From Actinocorallia herbida (GTDB taxonomy: Bacteria; Actinomycetota; Actinomycetes; Streptosporangiales; Streptosporangiaceae): 64,000 nt of DNA. The notes below the pieces were generated by a model. That model ran no database searches. It was not told the origin of the DNA and saw only the letters and a program-made list of their open reading frames with translations. Below, one piece after another: positions 54,501 through 62,412 of this stretch (the stretch's first letter is position 1; each line of letters opens with the position of its first letter). The stretch is from positions 2,232,001-2,296,000 of the forward strand of contig NZ_RJKE01000001.1 of assembly GCF_003751225.1 (NCBI RefSeq), in the 5' to 3' direction. Position numbers and translations under genes: made by a program.

Positions 54501-56990
54501 TCAAAGCAGGTCATGGGAGGCGGCGACGTGCGCCTGGCCCAGGGAGAGACCGCCGTCGTTGGGCGGGACCCGGGAGTGCAGGAGGACGCGGAACCCGGCG
54601 GCTTCGAGGCCGGAGGTGACGCGGTCGAGGAGAAGGACGTTCTGGAAGACCCCGCCGGACAGGGCCGCGGTCGTGAGGCCCGTGCGGGTGCGCAGGACGC
54701 GGGCGGCGGCCACGACGGCCCGGGCGAGGGCGTTGTGGAAGCGGGCGGAGATCAGGGACGGGCCGGTGCCCTTGCGGACGTCGTCGGCGACGGCGCGGAT
54801 GAGGTCGGGGCAGGACAGGACGAGGGGATCGCCGTCGAGGACGGGCAGGGGATAGGCGCCGGACTCGGCGGGGTCCGCGGCGCGTTCCAGGGCGATCGCG
54901 GCCTCACCCTCGTAGCGCGCGGTGCCGCGGAGGCCCGCGAGGGCGGCGACGGCGTCGAAGAGGCGGCCCGCGCTGGACGTCAGCGGGGAGCCGAGGCCCG
55001 AGCGGGCCAGCGCGGTGACGGCGTCCCAGCGCCCGGCGTGGAGGTCGTGCAGGGGAAGGGCGGGGGCCCCGCCGTCGTAGGCGGCGGCGAGGTGGGCGGC
55101 GGCCATGCGCCAGGGCTCGCGGATCGCGGCGGCGCCGCCCGGCATCGGGACCGGCGTGAGGCAGGCGGCGCGGTGGTAGCGCGCCAGGTCGGCGATCAGG
55201 AGCTCGCCGCCCCACAGGGCGCCGTCGGGGCCGTAGCCGAGGCCGTCGAACGCGACGCCGATCACCGGGCCGTCCTCGCCGTTGTCGGCGAGGCACGCGG
55301 CGATGTGCGCGTGGTGGTGCTGGACCGCCACGAGGTCCAGGCCCTCGGCCTCGGCGAGGTCGACCGCGAACTTCGTCGACAGGTACTCCGGGTGCAGGTC
55401 GTGCGCGACGACCTCGGGTGCGATCCCGAACAGGCGGCGGTGGTGCGCGACGGTCTCGGTGTAGGCGCGCAGGGTCGCGTAGTCCTCCAGATCGCCGACG
55501 TGCGGGGACACGAACGCGCGCGAGCCCTTGGCCAGGCAGAAGGTGTTCTTCAATTCAGGGCCACAGGCCAGGACCGGGCGCGGGAACGGGCGGTGCGCGG
55601 CGAGCGGGGCCGGCGCGTGGCCGCGCGAGCGGCGCAGCGGCAGCTCACGGCCACGGAACAGGCGCACCACCGAGTCGTCGGCGCGGGCGTGCACCGGGCG
55701 GTCGTGGGTGAGGAAGGCGTCGGCGATCCCGGCGAGGCGCGCGGCCGCCTCCGCGTCGCGGTGCTCGATCGGCGCGCCGGCGAGGTTGCCGCTGGTCAGC
55801 ACGAACGGCGCGGCGAGCCGTCCGGCGAGCAGGTGGTGCAGCGGCGTGTAGGGGAGCAGCACGCCGAGGTCCGCGGCCCCGGGGGCCACCTCCTCGGCCG
55901 TCGCGGCGCCCGGGAGGCGGCGCAGGAGCACGATCGGGCGGCGCGGCCCGGTGAGCACGGCCTCGGCGGCGTCGTCGACCTCGACCAGCGCGCGGGCCGC
56001 GGCGAGGTCGCCGACCATGACAGCGAACGGCTTGGCTTCGCGGTGCTTGCGCTGCCGCAGACGGGCCACCGCGGCGGCGTCGGAGGCGAGGACCGCAAGG
56101 TGGAAGCCGCCGAGGCCCTTCACCGCGACGATCCCGCCCTCCCGCAGCAAGGAGACCGCCGAGTCCACGGGATCACCCGCGACCGGAGATCCGTCCGCCA
56201 GGACGAAGCGCAAGGAGGGTCCGCAAGCGGGGCAGCAGACGGGCTGGGCGTGGAACCGGCGGTCTGAGGGGTCAGCGTACTCCTTCGCGCAGGCCGCGCA
56301 CAGAGGGAAGTCCCGCATGGTGGTGTTCGGACGGTCGTAGGGGACGTCCGCGGTGATGGTGTAGCGCGGGCCGCAGTGCGTGCAGTTGGTGAAGGCGTAA
56401 CCGTGCCTGCGGTCTTCCGGGTCGTTCAGCTCGCGGAGGCAGTCCGCGCAGGTCGCGGTGTCGGGGGAGACGAGAGCCGACCGCGAGCCTCCGGCGATGC
56501 TCGCGACGATCTGGAAACCCCGCGCACCGACCGGCGCCGCGGGCTCGGCGGTGACCCGTTCCACGACGGCCAAGGGCGGGGCGCACAGATCGAGGTCGGA
56601 AACGAAGGCCGCCAAGCGCGCGGGCTCCCCCTCGGCCTCGGCGAACACCCCATCGCCATCGTTCCCCACGAACCCGTCGATCCCATGCCGTCCCGCCAGA
56701 TCGTGCACGAACGGCCGGAACCCCACCCCCTGCACGATCCCCTCGACCCGGACCCGGACCCGCACCCGACCCGCCTCGGGCGCGCGGTCCCGTTTCTCCG
56801 GCCGGTTCGCCTCAGGCGCGCGGTGTCCCACCCCCGGGTGGGTCGCCTTGGGCGTGCTGGTCGGCTCGTCCGGGTGGCCCGACTCGGTCGTGCGAACCCC
56901 CTCAGCCGAGTGGCCCGTGTCGGGCGGGTGGCCCGGCTCGGCCGGGCGGTCCGCCTCGGCCGGGCGGTCCGCCTCGGGCGGGCGGGTCAT
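54501..56990 (-). CDS. hypF: carbamoyltransferase HypF
   Basis: An 829-aa HypF. The acylphosphatase domain begins near 76 (GIVQGVGFRPF), two zinc-finger Cys pairs follow (CADC, CTHC, CAAC, CPAC, ~180-260), then a YrdC-like domain and the Kae1-like part with HHHAHIAACLAD (~560). It makes the carbamoyl-AMP used for CN ligands. The first ~73 residues are an extra Pro/Glu/His-rich tail with tandem EADRPA repeats. The ATG overlaps the SIS gene stop, which supports it, but a GTG at 56765 would give a normal-length HypF. Confidence 0.94.
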   Translation of the reverse strand: MTRPPEADRPAEADRPAEPGHPPDTGHSAEGVRTTESGHPDEPTSTPKATHPGVGHRAPEANRPEKRDRAPEAGRVRVRVRVEGIVQGVGFRPFVHDLAGRHGIDGFVGNDGDGVFAEAEGEPARLAAFVSDLDLCAPPLAVVERVTAEPAAPVGARGFQIVASIAGGSRSALVSPDTATCADCLRELNDPEDRRHGYAFTNCTHCGPRYTITADVPYDRPNTTMRDFPLCAACAKEYADPSDRRFHAQPVCCPACGPSLRFVLADGSPVAGDPVDSAVSLLREGGIVAVKGLGGFHLAVLASDAAAVARLRQRKHREAKPFAVMVGDLAAARALVEVDDAAEAVLTGPRRPIVLLRRLPGAATAEEVAPGAADLGVLLPYTPLHHLLAGRLAAPFVLTSGNLAGAPIEHRDAEAAARLAGIADAFLTHDRPVHARADDSVVRLFRGRELPLRRSRGHAPAPLAAHRPFPRPVLACGPELKNTFCLAKGSRAFVSPHVGDLEDYATLRAYTETVAHHRRLFGIAPEVVAHDLHPEYLSTKFAVDLAEAEGLDLVAVQHHHAHIAACLADNGEDGPVIGVAFDGLGYGPDGALWGGELLIADLARYHRAACLTPVPMPGGAAAIREPWRMAAAHLAAAYDGGAPALPLHDLHAGRWDAVTALARSGLGSPLTSSAGRLFDAVAALAGLRGTARYEGEAAIALERAADPAESGAYPLPVLDGDPLVLSCPDLIRAVADDVRKGTGPSLISARFHNALARAVVAAARVLRTRTGLTTAALSGGVFQNVLLLDRVTSGLEAAGFRVLLHSRVPPNDGGLSLGQAHVAASHDLL
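56941..56976. repeat. 18-bp tandem repeat, two copies, in the hypF 5' end
   Basis: GCCGGGCGGTCCGCCTCG occurs twice head to tail and a third partial copy follows. It encodes repeated EADRPA in the HypF N-terminal tail and looks like slippage in a low-complexity region. Confidence 0.8.
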
Positions 56991-57649
56991 CTCGGATCGG
57001 CGCAGGGCAGCGCGGCGGCCGTCAGCTCGCCGAGGACGTGGTAGAGGGTCGTCTGCGCCTCCTGGATGCGGTGGACCGACTCCGAGGGGATGACGAACAG
57101 GTGCCGGACCGCCCCCGGCGCGGCCATCGGCCCGCCGTCGTAGCCCGCGAACCCGACGGTCACCAGGCCGCGCCGTCCCGCCTCGTCGAGGCCGCGGAGC
57201 ACGTTCGGTGATCCGCCGCTCGTGGAGAACGCCACCGCGACGTCGCCCGGCCTGCCCAGCGCGGCGACCTGCCGGGAGAACACCACCTCGTAGCCGACGT
57301 CGTTGGCCAGCGCGGTGAGCGCCGCGGTGTCCTGCGCGAGGGCCAAGGAGGGCAGCGGACGCCCCGGCGAAGGCGGCGCCGCGAGCAGGGCCGCGAAGGC
57401 CCGAGCGTCGGTGGCGCTCCCCCCGTTCCCGAAAGCCAAGAGCCTGCCTCCCGCCGCGAAGGACGCGGCGAGATCCCGCGCGCAGGCGGCCAGCGCCCCC
57501 GCGAACCTGTCCGCGAGCGCCTCCCGCAGCGCCGCGGCCTCGGCCGCCTTGCGCTCCGTGGACGCCTCCACATCGGCGACCGGCCCCGCCGCCCCGCCCT
57601 CCGCGCCCGCGTACAGGAACGGGTAGAGCGCCTCGACGCCCCCGCTCAC
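56987..57649 (-). CDS. SIS-domain protein (GmhA-like), hydrogenase-linked
   Basis: A 220-aa SIS protein like D-sedoheptulose-7-phosphate isomerase. FGNGGSATDA (73-82) is the phosphate loop, FSTSGGSPNVLRGLDEA (~141-157) the second SIS loop, and HRIQEAQTTLYHVLGEL the C-terminal helix with the expected Gln/His. It should bind a sugar phosphate. It lies between a HypC-like gene and hypF with 4-bp overlaps on both sides, so it is made together with them. The link to hydrogenase maturation is strong by context; the reaction is unknown. Confidence 0.85.
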   Translation of the reverse strand: MSGGVEALYPFLYAGAEGGAAGPVADVEASTERKAAEAAALREALADRFAGALAACARDLAASFAAGGRLLAFGNGGSATDARAFAALLAAPPSPGRPLPSLALAQDTAALTALANDVGYEVVFSRQVAALGRPGDVAVAFSTSGGSPNVLRGLDEAGRRGLVTVGFAGYDGGPMAAPGAVRHLFVIPSESVHRIQEAQTTLYHVLGELTAAALPCADPR

Positions 57650-57873
57650 GCGCCGGCCTCCACGATGGCGATGGCCTCCTTGGCGTGCACGAGGACGAGG
57701 TCGCCGGGGCGGGCGTCGACCAGGGCGACGCTCACCTCTTCCGGGCCCGCTTCGGTGTCGACCATGGCGAGGCCGCCGGGGAGCAGTTCGCGCACGCGTA
57801 CGGCGACGGCGCTGTCGGAGCAGGTGATGCACACCTCGCCCAGGCAGAGCGGGACGGCGTCTTCACCGGTCAT
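57646..57873 (-). CDS. second HypC/HupF-family protein, non-canonical N-terminus
   Basis: A 75-aa HypC-like protein. The core PLCLGEVCITCSDSAVAVRV and VSVALVDARPGDLVLVHAKEAIAIV fit the family. The catalytic Cys is not residue 2 after Met: it is C10, with C15 and C18 added to form CLGEVCITC. This is unlike hypC at 50228. Overlaps the SIS genes on both sides (4 bp and 11 bp). It may bind a different metal-ligand intermediate or another client. Confidence 0.85.
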   Translation of the reverse strand: MTGEDAVPLCLGEVCITCSDSAVAVRVRELLPGGLAMVDTEAGPEEVSVALVDARPGDLVLVHAKEAIAIVEAGA

Positions 57874-58483
57874 GGGATCCCCCGAGGTCTTGGGCGGAAG
57901 GCGCCCCGGTGAGGGCGCCTTCCGCGAGAAAGACGTGAACCAGCTCCCACAGCACGTGGTAGGTGGTGACTTGGATCTCCCGCACGATGAGCGGGTCGGC
58001 GGACTCCACGGCGAGCACATGGTCGGCGGCCTCCCTCGCGGCCGTGCCGTCACCGCCGACGAGCGCGACCGTGAGCGCGCCGGCCTCCCTGGCCGCGGCG
58101 AGGCAGCGGAGCACGGCAGGGTCGTCCCCGTCGGCGGCGAGGCCCAGCGCGATGTCGGCGGGCCCGGCAAGGGGCCGCAGCCGCGCTGCGAGCGCGTCGT
58201 GCGGGCCGGTGCCCGTGCCGCCGTCGCAGGCGGCGCCCGCGCCCAGCGCGATCGCGGGCAGCGCGCGCTTGCCGACGATCACCGGATGGGTGAACTCGAC
58301 CGCGACGTGCGCGGCGTCCGCCGCCGCGAGCCCCGTCCCGAACGAGAACAGCAGCCCTCCGCGCCGGAATCTCTCGGCCATCGCCCGGCACGCCGCCCCG
58401 AGCCGCGCCGCCTCCCGCCCGAGCGCCTCCCCGGGCCCCGCCCGCCGCCCGAGCAACTGCCGCGCAAGCCCCTCAGCCCTCAT
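57863..58483 (-). CDS. SIS-domain protein with degenerate phosphate loop
   Basis: A 206-aa paralogue of the SIS protein at 56987. The two share the C-terminal helix (REIQVTTYHVLWELVHVFL here). The phosphate loop FGNGGS is changed to FGTGLAAADAAH (~48-60), and the second loop (LAADGDDPAVLRCLAAA) lacks the Ser cluster. It probably does not isomerise and may form a heteromer with the intact SIS protein. First gene of the minus-strand operon SIS-hypC2-SIS-hypF. Start ATG 58483. Confidence 0.8.
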   Translation of the reverse strand: MRAEGLARQLLGRRAGPGEALGREAARLGAACRAMAERFRRGGLLFSFGTGLAAADAAHVAVEFTHPVIVGKRALPAIALGAGAACDGGTGTGPHDALAARLRPLAGPADIALGLAADGDDPAVLRCLAAAREAGALTVALVGGDGTAAREAADHVLAVESADPLIVREIQVTTYHVLWELVHVFLAEGALTGAPSAQDLGGSHDR

Positions 58484-58977
58484 CACCCGCACCCCCCGCA
58501 CGACGCCCCCCGCACCCCCACCACCCGAGCCTCCGCCCCGGCAAACCCCCGACCCCAGGGCGCCACCGTCCCCCCGCGCCACGCGGCGAGGCCGACACAG
58601 CGGGCAAAGGCCCCCGATCGGCCGTGTCGCGCGGCGGAGCCGGAAGGTCGTGTGTGATCGCCGAGTCGGCCGTGTCGCGCGGCGGAGCCGGGTGGGCGTT
58701 GATGCTGGGTGCGGTGAATGTGCGGTTCTTGGGGTGCCGGTCGGCTCGGGTGCCGCCGGTCTCGTGGTGGTTCGCGGGGTCGGGGGTGGGCCGACCGGGT
58801 GGGAGGGCGTGGGTGGGGAGGGGAGGGCGGGGCAGGGGGTGGGCGGTGGGTCGCTCCATGGTGGTCCCCCTCTGCGGGGTGGGAGCCCCGCGATACCTGA
58901 CAAAGCGGACACTGGTGACGAGCTGTAGTCGGTGTCCTACCTGTCGTGGTCTCGGGTGAAACCTGGGGGTGGGTCCG
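58484..58977. other. gene-free stretch with short direct repeats
   Basis: 494 bp between the SIS operon and the XRE gene. It holds a 26-bp direct repeat at 58618-58643 and 58666-58691 (48-bp period), starting TCGGCCGTGTCGCGCGGCGG. The rest is G/T-rich (58730-58860). Translated frames are low-complexity and not convincing genes. Confidence 0.6.
58618..58691. repeat. 26-bp direct repeat, two copies
   Basis: Identical 26-bp units at 58618-58643 and 58666-58691 are separated by 22 bp. Only two copies exist, so this is not an array. Origin unknown. Confidence 0.75.
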
Positions 58978-59595
58978 TCAGGTCTGCTCGATGATCATCA
59001 CCGCGGTGGTGCCGGGGGCGAGGGCCTCGAAGATGTGCTGGGTGTCCCCGGGGTAGCAGACGTAGTCGCCCGGGTCCAGTTCGACGGTGGCGTCGACCGG
59101 TCCGACGAGGGCGCGGCCTTCGGCCAGGACGACGTGCTCGCGCACGCCCGCCTGGTGCGGCGTCGTGGTGAGGCGGGGCGCGCCGGGCTCGGCGACGATC
59201 CGGAAGAGGTCGCGCCGGGCGCCGGGTGGGCACGGCGAGAGAAGGGCGACGCCGTAGGGCGCCTCCTCGGACCGGGTGTAGGGCCCCTCGTCGGCGCGGA
59301 TCACATGGACCGGCGGCAGCGGCGGCTCTACCAGGCGGCTGAACGGGACCCTGAGGGCGAGGCTGAGCGCCCAGAGCGTCTCCACGCTGGGGTTGCCGGT
59401 GCCCGACTCCAGCTGGGACAGCGTGGACTTGGCGAGCTTCGCCCGGCGGGCCAATTCGGTGAGCGAGAGGCCCGCGCGCTCGCGCTCGCGGCGCAGGGAG
59501 GTCGCGATGGTCGTGATGATGTCCGGGGTGCTGATCGTCGGCTCCTGTTCGCTGGACTGCGCGCCGCCGCTCGGACGTTCGGCAAAGAAGTCCAC
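58978..59595 (-). CDS. XRE family regulator with cupin domain
   Basis: A 205-aa regulator. The N-terminal HTH (~35-85; SLTELARRAKLAKSTLSQLESG) and C-terminal cupin barrel (~125-200; REHVVLAEGRALVG, ELDPGDYVCYPGDTQHIF) are typical of sensors of small metabolites. It is divergent from azlCD and probably controls it through GAAC/GTTC sites in the 45-bp gap. Confidence 0.88.
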   Translation of the reverse strand: MDFFAERPSGGAQSSEQEPTISTPDIITTIATSLRRERERAGLSLTELARRAKLAKSTLSQLESGTGNPSVETLWALSLALRVPFSRLVEPPLPPVHVIRADEGPYTRSEEAPYGVALLSPCPPGARRDLFRIVAEPGAPRLTTTPHQAGVREHVVLAEGRALVGPVDATVELDPGDYVCYPGDTQHIFEALAPGTTAVMIIEQT

Positions 59596-59640
59596 AGGTT
59601 CGATTTGACGAACGGCATCGCACTGTTCATTCTATTGTTC

Positions 59641-60327
59641 ATGTGTTCGTTCTGGCGAACGATGGATCGCGGCACGCTCCGCGACATCGGCCTGGTCAGC
59701 GTCGCCGACGCGCTCGTCGGCGTGTCCTTCGGCGCGCTCGCGCTCGCGGGCGGCCTGCCCCTGTGGGTGCCGGTGGCCATGTCGGTGCTGGTGTTCGCCG
59801 GCGGCGCGCAGTTCGCGGCGCTGGGCGTCGTGCTCGCCGGGGGCGGCGCGGTCACCGCGGTGGTCACCGCCCTGGTGCTCAACGCGCGGCTGCTTCCGTT
59901 CGGGCTGGCCACCGCCGACGTCCTCGAGGGGCGCCCGTGGCGGCGGCTGGTCGGCGCGCACCTGCTCACCGACGAGTCCGTGGCGTTCACGCTGCGGCAC
60001 ACCGACCCACGCCAGCGCAGGCTGGCCTACTGGGTGTGCGGGATCGCCCTGTTCGTCGTGTGGAACCTCGCGGTGCTGGTCGGCGCGTACGCGGGCGGCG
60101 TGCTGGAGGACGTCAACGCCCTCGGACTCGACGCGGCCTTCCCCGCGGTGCTGCTCGCGCTCGTGATGCCCGCCCTGGCGGAGCGCCGCACCCGCGGCAT
60201 CGCGCTCGTCGGCGCCGCCGTGGCGCTCGCCCTGACCCCGCTGCTCCCACCCGGCCTGCCGGTGCTGCTGGCACCGGCCGCCGCCGTCCCCCTCCTGCTG
60301 CGCGCCCGTCGCGCCGAGACCTCCTGA
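59641..60327 (+). CDS. azlC: AzlC family branched-chain amino acid exporter subunit
   Basis: A 228-aa membrane protein with about six TM segments, of the AzlC type: VGVSFGALALAGGLPLWVPV, VFAGGAQFAALGV and LLTDESVAFTLRH are family landmarks. With AzlD it forms a two-subunit exporter for branched-chain amino acids or analogues. Two in-frame ATGs exist (59641 and 59662). Neither has a clear ribosome site, and a leaderless transcript is possible. Confidence 0.88.
   Translation: MCSFWRTMDRGTLRDIGLVSVADALVGVSFGALALAGGLPLWVPVAMSVLVFAGGAQFAALGVVLAGGGAVTAVVTALVLNARLLPFGLATADVLEGRPWRRLVGAHLLTDESVAFTLRHTDPRQRRLAYWVCGIALFVVWNLAVLVGAYAGGVLEDVNALGLDAAFPAVLLALVMPALAERRTRGIALVGAAVALALTPLLPPGLPVLLAPAAAVPLLLRARRAETS
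59647..59662. promoter_or_regulatory. inverted repeat at the azlC start
   Basis: TCGTTC-TGGC-GAACGA is a perfect 6-bp arm palindrome. TGTTCAT is also repeated just upstream (59627-59642). Together they suggest an operator for the XRE-cupin protein that overlaps the azlC promoter or start. Confidence 0.55.
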
Positions 60328-60338
60328 GGGAGATCGTC

Positions 60339-60644
60339 ATGCCTCTGCTCGCTGTGCTCGTGCTGGCCGCGGGCACCTATGCCTTTCGGGTCGCGGGGCC
60401 GCTGGCCGCGCGGCGGCTCGATCTGGAGCGGCTGCGCGGGCCGCTCGTCGGGGCGGCCGTGGTGCTGCTGCTGGCGCTCGCGGTGACCTCGGCGGTCGCC
60501 GACGGGCAGGAGTTCGCCGGATGGGCGCGGCCCGCGGGCGTCGCGGTCGCCGCGGTCCTCGCCTGGCGCAGGGCCTCGTTCGTGGTGGTGGTGTCGGCCG
60601 CCGCCGCGGTCACCGCGGGGCTTCGCCTGCTCGGCGTGCCTTGA
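60339..60644 (+). CDS. azlD: AzlD family membrane protein
   Basis: A 101-aa protein with three to four TM segments (LLAVLVLAAGTYAFRVAGPL first, as in AzlD). It is the small partner of AzlC and lies 11 bp downstream with a GAGGGAG ribosome site. A strong terminator follows. Confidence 0.88.
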   Translation: MPLLAVLVLAAGTYAFRVAGPLAARRLDLERLRGPLVGAAVVLLLALAVTSAVADGQEFAGWARPAGVAVAAVLAWRRASFVVVVSAAAAVTAGLRLLGVP

Positions 60645-60680
60645 AGGACGCGGGACCGGGTTCGGGCTGCGGAGAAGGCA

Positions 60681-60715
60681 GCAGGGCCCGTCCGGATGAT
60701 CCGGACGGGCCCTGC
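60681..60715 (+). terminator. terminator after azlCD
   Basis: A near-perfect 14-17 bp stem (arms 60681-60695 and 60701-60715, GCAGGGCCCGTCCGG with its complement) has a 5-nt loop. It has no T-run, but the stem is very stable. Confidence 0.78.
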
Positions 60716-61093
60716 CACACGATGCGGCGCGATGTGCGGGGTCGCCTCTCGGCGAAAGGCACAACACGGCTCCAGCCGAACGGTATTCCGTGAAGGCTAT
60801 AGATGGGGCCCGGGGACACCCGAGTCACATCGGCCACGCCCTGTTCAACCAATGACCCCCCAGCGATGTTCCCGCGTTCCCCGACCTTTTTCCGGACCGC
60901 CGCCTCCCGGTCCGGCGGTCCGCGGCTCCCGGGCGGCCCGCGGGGGTCCCTGCGGGCGGCCGCCGGGTGCGCGGCCCGCGGAGCCGCGCCGAGGGGAGGG
61001 CCGGGGGCGGGCGGCGCGGGGGTCGCTCTTGGGGAGGTGTGCACGGACGTGACGGCATTGTCGGTGTGCGCGGTGAGCTGCGAGAATGCCGCC
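60716..61093. other. gene-free stretch before the HAD gene
   Basis: 378 bp. An open frame continues upstream from the HAD gene to 60803 but encodes Pro/Gly/Ala-rich sequence without likeness to HAD proteins. I see no RNA or regulatory motif I can name. Confidence 0.4.
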
Positions 61094-61876
61094 ATGAACG
61101 AGCGGATGCCCATCGAATGCTGGCTGTCGGACATGGACGGGGTCCTCGTGCACGAGGGGAAGCCCGTCCCCGGGGCGGAAGCCTTCATCGCAAAGGTCGT
61201 GGATTCGGGGAAGCGCTTCCTCGTCCTCACCAACAACTCCATCTACACGCCGCGCGACCTCTCGGCCCGGCTCGCCGCGGCGGGCCTGAACATCGGGCCG
61301 GAGATGATCTGGACGTCAGCCCTGGCGACCGCGAAGTTCCTCAACGACCAGCGGCCCCACGGCACGGCTTACGTCATCGGGGAATCCGGTCTGACCACGG
61401 CCCTGCACGAGGTCGGCTACATACTCACCGACCTCGACCCGGAGTACGTGGTGCTCGGGGAGACCCGGAACTACAGCTTCGACCAGATCACCCGGGCGGT
61501 ACGGCTGATCGAGCGCGGGGCGCGGTTCATCTGCACCAACCCCGACCCGATCGGCCCGTCCCAGGAGGGCTCGCTGCCCGCCTGCGGCGCGGTCGCGGCG
61601 ATGATCACCAAGGCGACGGGGGTCGAGCCGTACTTCGTCGGCAAGCCGAACCCGCTCATGATGCGCAGCGCGATCCGGCAGGTCGCGGGGCACAGCGAGT
61701 CGACGGCGATGATCGGCGACCGGATGGACACCGATGTGGTCGCGGGCATGGAGGCGGGCCTGGAGACGATCCTCGTTCTCACCGGGGTGACCCGCAGGCA
61801 CGAGGTCGAGCGGTTCCCCTACCGTCCGTCACGAATCGTTGACTCTGTGGCGGACCTTATCGACCTTATCGGTTGA
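61094..61876 (+). CDS. HAD-IIA family phosphatase (NagD-like)
   Basis: A 260-aa HAD phosphatase. Motif I DMDGV (D13, D15), motif II in VLTNNS, motif III lysine in GKPNP and motif [10 protein letters not shown] are all in place, with the IIA-type C2 cap between II and III. Such enzymes dephosphorylate nucleotides or small sugar phosphates in the cytosol. The ATG at 61094 is used because the fold begins there. Confidence 0.9.
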   Translation: MNERMPIECWLSDMDGVLVHEGKPVPGAEAFIAKVVDSGKRFLVLTNNSIYTPRDLSARLAAAGLNIGPEMIWTSALATAKFLNDQRPHGTAYVIGESGLTTALHEVGYILTDLDPEYVVLGETRNYSFDQITRAVRLIERGARFICTNPDPIGPSQEGSLPACGAVAAMITKATGVEPYFVGKPNPLMMRSAIRQVAGHSESTAMIGDRMDTDVVAGMEAGLETILVLTGVTRRHEVERFPYRPSRIVDSVADLIDLIG

Positions 61877-62037
61877 GACTTCTTAGACCCTGATGGAAGA
61901 AACTTAAATCCCCCTATGCCGGGAGAAGGGTACTTGTTGGTACCTCATAACGGTTGTCAGTGAGCCAGTGAATTCGCCGGTTCCGCGTCGATAGCCTCCG
62001 ACCACTTGAGAGTTCTCGGTGGTGACGGGGGGACGCG

Positions 62038-62412
62038 GTGCCGGCGATTGAGGATTGCCTGACCTCGGTCATGGCGATCCCTGGCGCACGGTCCGCCGGC
62101 CTGCTGGACTTCGCCACCGGGCTCGCCATCGCGTCGGTGGGCCTGGCGCGGGACGCCGCAGAACAGGCGGCGGGAGCGTCCGAACTGGTGCGGGCCGTCG
62201 TCACCAGCCCGGTCTTCACCTCGGCGGGCACCGGGGACGAGATCGACGAGATCACCGTCAGCGGGACGGCGGGCCACCACCTCCTCGCGCTGGTCACCAC
62301 CGCGACCGACGCCCGGCTGTGCCTGCACCTGGCACTCGACGCCGAACGCGGCAACATCGCCCTCGCCCGACACCGGATGCGCGACGCCCTGCGCGATCTG
62401 GCGGTGGGATGA
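62038..62412 (+). CDS. roadblock/LC7-like small protein, first of signalling cluster
   Basis: A 124-aa protein. The opening AIPGARSAGLLDFATGLAIASVG and the end GNIALARHRMRDALRDL match the corresponding parts of the last gene in the window (63588), so the two are paralogues of the roadblock/LC7-like fold. These proteins regulate small GTPases in bacteria (MglB, CvnB). GTG start. Coupled to the next gene by ATGA. Confidence 0.72.
   Translation: MPAIEDCLTSVMAIPGARSAGLLDFATGLAIASVGLARDAAEQAAGASELVRAVVTSPVFTSAGTGDEIDEITVSGTAGHHLLALVTTATDARLCLHLALDAERGNIALARHRMRDALRDLAVG

Noticed and set aside
57874-58170. Longer version of the second HypC-like protein (to 58170)
   Set aside because: The extension lies in an alternate frame of the SIS gene and is Arg/Pro/Ser-rich; the ATG at 57873 starts the domain with a normal coupling overlap.
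58618-58691. Possible CRISPR-like repeat-spacer unit
   Set aside because: Only two copies of a 26-bp repeat, no third unit, no cas genes.
58473-58859. 128-aa minus-strand frame with repeated PAPPRDTAD
   Set aside because: Pro/Arg-rich low complexity from the DNA repeats, no ribosome site, no family likeness.
60803-61093. N-terminal extension of the HAD phosphatase
   Set aside because: Gly/Pro/Ala-rich sequence before motif I; HAD-IIA proteins start a few residues before DMDG.
61929-61944. GGTAC-N6-GTACC inverted repeat before the roadblock cluster
   Set aside because: Arms of only 5 bp and no second copy; too weak to call an operator.
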